DNA of 64,000 nucleotides from Cylindrotheca closterium (Eukaryota; Bacillariophyta; Bacillariophyceae; Bacillariales; Bacillariaceae). The notes beneath the pieces were generated by a model. It made no database searches. It had not been told where the DNA came from and saw only the letters and a list, made by a program, of their open reading frames with translations. This document shows, piece by piece, positions 34,433 to 42,410 of the stretch. The first letter of the stretch is position 1. Each line of letters starts with the position of its first letter. A program made the translations under genes and the position numbers. The stretch is from NCBI GenBank assembly GCA_933822405.4, contig CAKOGP040002091.1:647926-711925 (forward strand), written 5' to 3'.

Positions 34433-37317
34433 TACTCATTGTGGGAATACATGGAGCAAGTTGATTATGTTACTCGCTGAAAAGTGTCTTGATTAGAACA
34501 AAAAGTACTTCTGGGCAAGCGGAAGCTTGTCCACTGGTTCGCACGTGAGCACTTCACCATTTGCGCGAACTTCAAAAGTCTCAGGATCCACCTCCATCTC
34601 TGGAAGTGCATCATTGAGGATCATGTCGTGCTTGGTTAGGTGGGAACATCCAGTGACACCTTCGACTGATTTGTTCAAACCATACTGACTCTTGACCCCA
34701 TGCTCTGCAGCGGCCTTGGAAACAAAGGCGTAACTGTTGCTATTCTTGCCACCAAACATAGGTCTCATCTTGACAGGCTGTGGAGTTGGAATGGAGGCAT
34801 TCGGATCTCCCATTTGGGCCTAATGGAAAAAAACATGACAATTGAGGGAAATGCGGATTGGGCGAAACATTGGTCGTGAACAAATCTATACGTACATATG
34901 CAATTGTACCACCCTTGATGATCATCTCAGGCTTTGCACCAAAGTATCCAGGCTTCCATAGTACCATATCCGCAAGCTTGCCCTTTTCAATACTGCCAAC
35001 CAGATGAGAGATACCATGTGTGATGGCAGGGTTGATGGTATACTTTGCCAGGTAGCGCTTGACTCGGAAGTTGTCATCGACGCCATCACTTTCGAGGGGA
35101 CCTCGTTGTTTTTTCATCTTGTCGGCAGTCTGCCAGGTGCGGCAAATGACCTCTCCAACTCTTCCCATCGCTTGAGAATCAGATGATATCATAGAAATGG
35201 CACCCATATCATGGAGAATATCCTCTGCACTGATAGTTTCAGCGCGGATACGAGACTCGGCAAACGCCACATCCTCAGGAATGGAAGAATCAAGATGATG
35301 ACAAACCATTAACATATCAAGATGCTCATCCATGGTATTCACAGTGAAGGGCCGAGTTGGATTTGTTGAAGATGGCAAAACATAGGGCTCTTGAACAATC
35401 TTGATGATATCTGGTGCATGGCCTCCGCCAGCTCCTTCGGTGTGATACGTATGAATCGTTCTTCCCTTCATTGCGGCAACACTATCATCGATGAAGCCAG
35501 ACTCATTCAAGGTATCTGTGTGGATGGTACAAGCAACGTCATTTTCCTCACAAAAGGTGAGACAGGCGTCGATAGCGCTTGGTGTCGTTCCCCAATCCTC
35601 ATGGAGCTTGTATCCACAAGCCCCTGCCAGTAGTGTATCTTGAAGCACCTTAGGATCACTGGTGTTGCCCTTCCCAGAGAATCCAAAGTTCAGGGGCAAA
35701 TTATCTGTCGCTTGGAGCATCATTTCGAAATGTGCTGGTGCTGGAGTACAGGTCGTTGCACTTGTGCCAGCAGAAGGTCCGGTACCACCGCCCCACATGG
35801 TAGTTACACCAGATGCAATGGCATCTTCGATTTGTTGTGGGCTGTGAATTCAACAGGAACAAGTTAGACTAATCTTCAAAACACCGCAATGAAAAAAAGG
35901 AGAGTCTTTCGTCCTTACCAAATCCAATGTACATGTGTATCAACACCTCCGGCAGTAATAATCATCTTTTCTCCAGCAATTACATCTGTAGTGGCTCCTA
36001 CAATCATGCCAGGATCAACCCCTCTCATCATGTCTGGGTTTCCTGCTTTTCCAATACCGACAATCCTGTTTCCCTTGATACCAATGTCGGCCTTGATAAT
36101 TCCAGTGACCGAATCAAGAATAAGAGCATTGGTGATGACAGTATCGAGCGCATCAGCCGAAGTGACACCGGTGGCTTGTCCCATGCCCTCACGGAGGGAT
36201 TTGCCTCCACCAAACTTGCATTCGTCTCCATATTCCGTTAGATCATACTCTACACGAATCTTGAGACAGGTATCACCCAAAACTACCATATCGCCTGTAG
36301 TAGGTCCATACATGTCAGCATACGAAGACCTCCCGATGACATAGGCGCTACCATCTGGGACTTCAGCGGCTTCAGCATGCTTGAAGCCTCCTTCTGTTAC
36401 CCGCCCCATGATTTCATCAATTCTATCGTCACTGGCCACACCATTAGTCAACTTGTTTCCTGTGATCACATTCTTGGCTCCTCCAATCTCGACCAACGTG
36501 ACGGTCTTGGTTTCACCTGGTTCAAAGCGAATACTGGAACCAGAGGGTACGTTCAAACGCTTCCCAATAGAAACTTTGCGGTCGAACTCAAGAGCCTTGT
36601 TGGTTTCAACAAAAGCATAGTGACTTCCAACTTGAATTGGCCGATCACCAGTGTTGGTGACAGAAATTTCGCTCAAAGGTAGTCCTTCGTTCAGGACGAT
36701 GGGTTCGTCTGCAGAAATGATGGCTCCCGGATAGTTTTCATCGTCTTCCATCTCTTTGAACTTGCTCAAGTCTGGAGAGGGGAGGAAAGATCCTTCCAAG
36801 GCCAAGTCCATATTACCATCAAGGGCTACGATAGGTGCGTGAACTGTGAGTAATTTTGTTCCATCAGGGAAGGTGGCTTCGACTTGGACATCTTTCACAA
36901 GCTTCGAAACGCCGGGAAGAACTTGACGCTGTCCGAGCAACGTCTGGCCAACAGACATGAGGGTGGCGACGTCATCTTCTCCATCACGGATCTTTTCCAT
37001 CATTTGCATGGTAATGAGAGCCACCGATTCTGGTACATTCAATCGCACCCCACGTGCGAGCCTATACTGGGCCAATCGTCCAGTATTATGGAGCTGCAAG
37101 TGATCGATTTCACGTGGGGTCAAGTGCAGCCAGCGACGAGATGGCTGAGCGGAGAACCGCTTCAGGGTTGAAGAGACAGAACGCAGCATCATTGCTTCCT
37201 TCCTTCCTTCCTTGTTAGATTCAAAGAGGTTCTGTTTTGTTGTTGGTGATGAACGTGTTACCTCCTTGATGGCCACGGAAGATTTGTATCTTGTAAGCGC
37301 CAGTGATGCCAAGTTTG
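34433..37317. repeat. Urease duplication unit, copy 2
   Basis: Direct repeat of 29763-32640, same orientation. Flanking genes (an LRR gene on the left, ethanolamine kinase on the right) are not repeated. Confidence 0.9.
34493..37192 (-). CDS. URE: Urease (fused gamma-beta-alpha), copy 2
   Basis: Exons 35919-37192 (ATG 37192), 34896-35841 and 34493-34819; 848 aa. The layout and active-site residues are the same as in copy 1. Comparing the two proteins by eye, I find only two differences: Ala836 in copy 1 is Val here, and the last residue Leu is Phe. Neither is in the active site. Here the frame stays open upstream of the start codon to a TTG near 37312, because an in-frame stop present before copy 1 is shifted by the TTCC expansion; ATG 37192 is still the homologous start. 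Both copies should be active if transcribed. The promoter lies in 37193-37572, unlike that of copy 1, which lies next to the foldback. Confidence 0.96.
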
Positions 37318-37572
37318 ATTTGGTCTCAATAAGTAAAAAAACCCTTTTCGAAAGATCCTTTCAATTCGAAACTTTTTCAGACCTATCTAAACCTTCTCCT
37401 TCGTGTGTCACTCACCAAAAACACGGACTCGGTCCTAGACATAAGTGTGCAACTGCCACACTGTTTTCATATCTTTCTACTTGTCAAGTATATGTATCTC
37501 ATGATATAGGTCCTACAGCACCAAGGCCTTCGGTTGACATTTTTTACATTTTTATCACAGCTGTGAAACGAT
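37193..37572. promoter_or_regulatory. Upstream region of urease copy 2
   Basis: About 380 bp between the urease-2 start and the ethanolamine-kinase stop (both minus). It begins with a (TTCC)n tract (37196-37212), homologous to but longer than that before copy 1. Beyond about 37317 it shares nothing with the copy-1 upstream region, so the two genes have different distal promoters. Confidence 0.45.
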
Positions 37573-38712
37573 TTACGACCATTCCTTCTTCACGTTAAAA
37601 TACTCCTGAATACGATAGCTTCCATACTTTAGGTAATCAAACTCCTCGCAACCTTCGGTGGCTGCTTGATTGATGCCCCAGAGCCCCCACACAAGATGGT
37701 TTGCCAAGACAAATCCTTTGATTTCTTTCAAGAGAGCGTCGACTACATCGGCCGATGGTGCCGACCCACCACTAGTTGTAGTCAAGTACTCTACCACAAA
37801 CGCTCGTTGCAACTCTATGGATGGGAACTTGCTGTAATCTGGAGTGGCATCACCATCTGTGCCTCCAGCAAACTCATTGAAATGATTTGCTATATCGTAG
37901 GAAAGATAGCTAATCCCTCCATATTCGAAATCAATCAGTTGGATCTTTTTCGTTTCCGCATCCCACATGATATTCGCGGCTAGCAAATCATTGTGACAAA
38001 ATCCAACTTTGCAGTCCTTTGATATGACGCTCGTTTGCAACCATTCTAGTTCCGCATTTAGCTTTGGCAAGTCAAGGTTCTTTGCTCGTCGGGTGTCACC
38101 ATCATTCTGAAACTTGGACTTGAGAGCTTGATCCAACCAGCTTGTCAGTTGTGTCCATAACGTCGGTGGTTTGCTGGGATCGTGATGCTCACGAAGACCC
38201 TCTGGAACTGAGAAATTGGAATGCATCTGTGCTGTACTCTTGGCAATGCCAATGGATATCTCTGGATTTCCCATTTCATCTACGCCAAGGCTGCGCATAT
38301 GCTCACACCATTCTTCCAATCGACCATTTTGAAAACGACCGAAGTATCCCAGAGCAATTCCTTGGTTCGCCAACGCGGCATAGGTTGCATTTTCAATGTC
38401 ACGGTCGATCATTCCTTCCCCTCCAAATATACGAACCAATACTGCCTTTGGAATCTTGTCGTGACCACTCTTGTTGTCACCACTCTGGTGCAATCCCGAG
38501 ACCTTGAATAACTTGTTGGTAATACCACCAGTCACGGATGTTACTTGAAAACTTTGCCATTCGGCAATTCCAAAGACTTTTGCCACCACCATTTTCACGG
38601 AATCCAAATCGGTTGGATCGGCAGAGAGGAAGGGCAAATATGGTTCCCCATCTATCGTCACTTTGCTCTCATTAGTGTTGCCACGAGCGTTAATGTAGTC
38701 TTTGGGTGCCAT
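37573..38712 (-). CDS. Ethanolamine/choline kinase
   Basis: Single exon, 379 aa, ATG 38712 in context CCATGG. It phosphorylates ethanolamine (or choline) at the first step of the Kennedy pathway for phosphatidylethanolamine/phosphatidylcholine, in the cytosol. Motifs: the phosphate-binding G-G-I-T-N-K-L-F at about 62-69; V-L-V-R-I-F-G about 91-97; Brenner motif C-H-N-D-L-L-A-A-N-I at 239-248, with catalytic Asp; and I-D-F-E-Y-G at 260-265, the metal-binding Asp. The S-Y-D-I-A-N-H-F-N-E-F-A-G that follows is diagnostic of this family. Length and motif spacing fit the ethanolamine kinase group slightly better than choline kinase, but specificity cannot be settled by eye. Confidence 0.93.
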   Translation of the reverse strand: MAPKDYINARGNTNESKVTIDGEPYLPFLSADPTDLDSVKMVVAKVFGIAEWQSFQVTSVTGGITNKLFKVSGLHQSGDNKSGHDKIPKAVLVRIFGGEGMIDRDIENATYAALANQGIALGYFGRFQNGRLEEWCEHMRSLGVDEMGNPEISIGIAKSTAQMHSNFSVPEGLREHHDPSKPPTLWTQLTSWLDQALKSKFQNDGDTRRAKNLDLPKLNAELEWLQTSVISKDCKVGFCHNDLLAANIMWDAETKKIQLIDFEYGGISYLSYDIANHFNEFAGGTDGDATPDYSKFPSIELQRAFVVEYLTTTSGGSAPSADVVDALLKEIKGFVLANHLVWGLWGINQAATEGCEEFDYLKYGSYRIQEYFNVKKEWS

Positions 38713-39135
38713 GGTTGGTTTGCGTTATGGTTGCACTTATCGAAACGGTGTTGCTACAGTATGTAGAGCAAATGACCGACCAATGATGCTCAAATGACGA
38801 TCATTCATTTATTTCCTGGTGTGAGAAAGATGGAGAATTTTCAATTTGTTTTCCGAATTCAAAGTTGCGCCTGTACGCCGACAGGCTACTTCGCCTTGGA
38901 CTCTTGAAACACTTACATTACCGTACGAGTACCAGGTACTCTTGCTTGAAAGGTGCACTCTACAGTATTCTATTGTATACTCGTAGATATGTATTATAGG
39001 TATAATAATAATACGAACTACTATAATATTTTTTAAAAATATATGAACTCTATTACCAATTCTAAATTTGACCTAAACCCGTTGCTATATCAGCAGCAGC
39101 ATTGCTTCGTTCTTTTGTTCTGTTCTTTTCGGAAC
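38713..39135. other. Intergenic, AT-rich
   Basis: About 420 bp. It contains TACAGTA at 38755-38761 and 38961-38967, a 15-bp perfect palindrome GAGTACCAGGTACTC at 38927-38941, and an AT-rich run around 38995-39045. No gene seen. Confidence 0.5.
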
Positions 39136-40155
39136 TCAAACATCAATAGAAGCAGCGGCTGCCACTGCATCGTCATCCACTCCGCTGCTGGCAGCCGCTG
39201 CCAACCGGGCAGCAGCATCTAACGCACCAGCAGTCGTTGTCACGGTGTCCAATGGATTGTGAACCACATTATAAGGACTCTTGGCATAGCTATCGGCAAC
39301 GCCCATTGCTGCTTCCACTGCGGCCGACACTTCTTCGTAATCCCCCTTTTTGCTCCCATCCGCACTCTCCAGGGCGGCTTCGACACTAGCCTGAGTGACA
39401 GCATCGGCAGCAAGGATGGAATGGGTTGTCAATAGAGCCTCATCGACAATATGCGACGCCAAACCTGGGGCAGTATCGTTCTGCTCGAGAAACGCATGCA
39501 CAATCTTTTTGTTTTCTCTTCGGTATCGCATCCGACGCCAAATGTTCTTCTTGAGCAACCAATCGTGACCTTCTCTCCCCTTTATGTATTTCTGATTGTA
39601 GACAAATTCTGCTCCGTCCGGTAGATCTAGCCATGTTCGATAAGAGCGTGTTGCCTCGACCGCAGCAATGTCCATCTCTTTGGCCACATAGGAATCGGAA
39701 AAGAGTGTGGCTGGTCGTCGCTTCCGACTGCTTTCTTGGACTAGATGATGATGATTATCCATGGATGATTCCATGCTGCTTTTTCCAAATGAATGGTGAT
39801 GATCATCATGATGATCGTGATGATCATGATGATCGTGGTTGTGATCCAATTTGGCAACCTTTTCCAGTGGTACCGGCACGCCGTCCAATGGATTGGTTTG
39901 AGCAATCTGCCGGGCTCGTTTCAACACTTGATGATCTCGAATGTTGTTGCGTCTGGCAATCATGATTCGTCGCATCAAGCGTTCTTCGTCATCCCCGTGT
40001 CCCTTGATGAAATCCCGACAGGCATATCGGAGCTTTTGGCCATTTTCCAAATTTAACCATCGGCTAAAAGTGGGAGACTGCTTCACGAGGGCTTCGTCAA
40101 AGTCGGGAGGGCGAGGGCCCATTTTCGGTCCTGGCATCGTTCCGTTGTCCTTCAT
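39136..40155 (-). CDS. Unknown protein with duplicated W-L-x-L domain and His-rich linker
   Basis: Single exon, 339 aa from ATG 40155. Two copies of a ~50-residue domain are visible: the first about residues 25-80 (R-W-L-N-L-E-N-G ... F-I-K-G ... R-R-I-M-I-A-R-R-N-N) and the second about 165-215 (T-W-L-D-L-P-D-G ... Y-I-K-G ... R-R-M-R-Y-R-R-E-N). Between them lies a His/Asp-rich tract (about 103-118, mainly H-D-H and H-H) that could bind metal. The C-terminal 110 residues are Ala-rich and helical. There is no signal peptide, and the basic repeats might bind nucleic acid. I recognise no family. Confidence 0.7.
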   Translation of the reverse strand: MKDNGTMPGPKMGPRPPDFDEALVKQSPTFSRWLNLENGQKLRYACRDFIKGHGDDEERLMRRIMIARRNNIRDHQVLKRARQIAQTNPLDGVPVPLEKVAKLDHNHDHHDHHDHHDDHHHSFGKSSMESSMDNHHHLVQESSRKRRPATLFSDSYVAKEMDIAAVEATRSYRTWLDLPDGAEFVYNQKYIKGREGHDWLLKKNIWRRMRYRRENKKIVHAFLEQNDTAPGLASHIVDEALLTTHSILAADAVTQASVEAALESADGSKKGDYEEVSAAVEAAMGVADSYAKSPYNVVHNPLDTVTTTAGALDAAARLAAAASSGVDDDAVAAAASIDV

Positions 40156-40598
40156 TTTCAGAATAGCAAGCAAGCGTTAGCATTGTTGTTGTGAAACAAA
40201 CACGTCTATATAAATACTGTATATATACTGTATATATACTATCCAAGATGAGCATGGTATCTTACAAAAGATCTTCGAAGATCGAAGCGAGGTTATCAGC
40301 TGGGTTATGTTGCTTCCTGTGTCAAGCAAACAGGAAATGAGCTGGTGGCTTGGGAGCTGCCTGGCGGTGGGCTGTTTTTCTTCAAAGGGCTGCCGTAGTC
40401 CTTTCTCAATCGTGACGGAGGAAGGACCGACGTCAATGAAGAATGACGACAACATCCTATCCATCATCAATAATCTGAAATCATCAATCACATCTTCCGA
40501 AGCCAAGTGTCAAAAGAACATGTTTTGAAACTGTATTGTACAGTATTGCGTGACATCTCCTTGAATCATATTTACAATCAACCAAACGAAAATTACTG

Positions 40599-40633
<35 letters not shown>

Positions 40634-40662
40634 ATAATATCTACAAAATATTAACATCAAAG
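40156..40662. promoter_or_regulatory. Divergent promoter region with TATA tract and (CAA)11
   Basis: About 500 bp between two divergent genes. A TATATAAATACTGTATATATACTG tract at 40205-40240 lies about 55 bp upstream of the minus-strand ATG and could supply a TATA box. A perfect (CAA)11 microsatellite at 40601-40633 ends 29 bp before the plus-strand ATG, probably within the 5' UTR. TACAGTA lies at 40539-40545. Confidence 0.5.
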
Positions 40663-42069
40663 ATGATCTTCAATCCAGTCGAATTCCTCCGAATCCGTCG
40701 CTTCAATCTACGAGAACACACCGACGAGGAACTGGAAGAATTTTTGCAACTCTACCTCCGCAACGAAATTCCGGATTATCAAATGGCAGCCTGGCTCATG
40801 GCAGTCTGCTGTCAGGGCTTGTCAAAGAGAGAAACGGCAACCTTGACACGGTGCATGGTGGAATCGGGAGAACAATTGATATGGAACACGCCGACGTCTT
40901 ACAGAGTGGACAAACATAGCACGGGAGGTGTGGGAGATAAAATTTCCATTGTCTTGGCTCCTCTTGTGGCTACTTTGGGCTTACAAGTACCAATGATGGC
41001 GGGAAGGGGTTTGGGTCATACTGGTGGAACGATTGACAAGCTTGAGAGCATTCCGGGATTTCGAACGGATTGGTCCGTGGCAGAATTTCAAACGATTTGT
41101 CAAGAAACGGGATCCATCATCAATACCACTGGCCCGAGCTTGTGTCCAGCGGACGCAAGACTGTATGCCCTTCGAGATGTAACTGGAACCGTTTGGTCCA
41201 TTCCATTGATTACGGGAAGTATCATGTCCAAAAAGATTGCCGAACGACCCGATTCCTTGGTGCTGGATGTGAAATATGGCTGTGGCGCCTTTTCTCCCAG
41301 TCGAGAAGCGGCACAAGAACTAGCCGAAAGTTTGGTTGCCACTGGAGAAGCCAATGGATTGACACCTACCACTGCATTTCTGACACGCATGGAACAGCCG
41401 ATTGGTTGGGCAGTTGGGAATTTTTTGGAGGTACAAGAGTGCACACAATTACTAAAGGGTTGGGAAAATGACAAAGACTTTCACAAAAGTCGAGATTTGA
41501 TAGATCTGATTGTCCATCAAGCAGGGCAAATGCTGCAACATCAAGATCCGACAAAATCTCTGGCCGACTGCGTCCAGAAAGCATATACACAACTAAAGTC
41601 TGGTGCAGCCTATGCGAAATGGGTCGAAATGGTGAAAGCTCAGGGTGGCGATGCCGAGGCGGCCGTCGACAATTGTGATACCTTTATGGAAACTCATGCT
41701 ACAAACACTAAAACATTCGAGTTGAAAGCTCGCAAGGCCGGTTTTGTCTCGGACATTAATGCCATGACGATTGGACTAGTGGCCGTGGATTTGGGTGCTG
41801 GACGGAAACAAGCTGGAACTTCCGTTGATCCTTGGGCTGGTATGTCATTCTCGGTCAAGGTAGGAGACCACGTGGAGGAAGGAGATGTTTTGGTGAAAGT
41901 CTTTCATGACAAGAGCTTGGATGATACTGCTGCGACAGAATGCTACGAACGCATCTACAAAGCATTTGATTTCTCTTCCGAACCATTGCCACCACTACCA
42001 CCAATCATTACACACATCATCACAAAAGATGGTGGATGTCAAGAGATGGACATGACTCCCTGTTCCTAA
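40663..42069 (+). CDS. deoA-like: Thymidine/pyrimidine-nucleoside phosphorylase
   Basis: Single exon, 468 aa, ATG 40663. It cleaves thymidine (or uridine) with phosphate to free base and deoxyribose/ribose-1-phosphate in pyrimidine salvage. Motifs: K-H-S-T-G-G-V-G-D-K at 84-93 (phosphate loop); G-R-G-L-G-H-T-G-G-T at 114-123, containing the family signature; L-Y-A-L-R-D-V-T-x-T-V and S-I-M-S-K-K-I-A in the catalytic domain; and a C-terminal barrel with D-P-W-A-G. Length matches bacterial DeoA/Pdp (430-440) plus a short tail. No targeting peptide or intron. The bacterial-like form may reflect ancient transfer, but I see no compositional break. Confidence 0.95.
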   Translation: MIFNPVEFLRIRRFNLREHTDEELEEFLQLYLRNEIPDYQMAAWLMAVCCQGLSKRETATLTRCMVESGEQLIWNTPTSYRVDKHSTGGVGDKISIVLAPLVATLGLQVPMMAGRGLGHTGGTIDKLESIPGFRTDWSVAEFQTICQETGSIINTTGPSLCPADARLYALRDVTGTVWSIPLITGSIMSKKIAERPDSLVLDVKYGCGAFSPSREAAQELAESLVATGEANGLTPTTAFLTRMEQPIGWAVGNFLEVQECTQLLKGWENDKDFHKSRDLIDLIVHQAGQMLQHQDPTKSLADCVQKAYTQLKSGAAYAKWVEMVKAQGGDAEAAVDNCDTFMETHATNTKTFELKARKAGFVSDINAMTIGLVAVDLGAGRKQAGTSVDPWAGMSFSVKVGDHVEEGDVLVKVFHDKSLDDTAATECYERIYKAFDFSSEPLPPLPPIITHIITKDGGCQEMDMTPCS

Positions 42070-42410
42070 TCGAGCAATCATGCATCCATACTCCCACACT
42101 GTCATTCAATAAATGAATACTCCCACTCCTTTATTGGAATAGAAACATATTACTACTATAAAAGCAAACCGACAAGCAATACATATCGTATTAATGCCCT
42201 TGTCATGATTACCTACAGTAGCTCCTACAGGCTCCTACAGGCCCTGCCATTATATTTCAAAGTGTACTATTTTTTTCATTAAATACAATAGTCTACTCGG
42301 ATTGCGAAATCTATGGGTTGCGCATTTTCCGATCAAAAACTGGATACCACCCACTTCCAATGCACTTCTTTTACGAAATAAAACAATACTTGGATTTGAA
42401 TTTGGTCAAT
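42070..42410. other. Intergenic between converging genes
   Basis: About 340 bp of 3' flanks. A duplicated CTCCTACAGGC-type repeat lies at 42221-42243 and TACAGTA at 42214-42220. No gene seen. Confidence 0.45.

Noticed and set aside
37193..37312. N-terminal extension of urease copy 2 by 40 codons
   Set aside because: It begins at a TTG, is absent from copy 1 because of an upstream stop, and has no conserved content. ATG 37192 matches copy 1.
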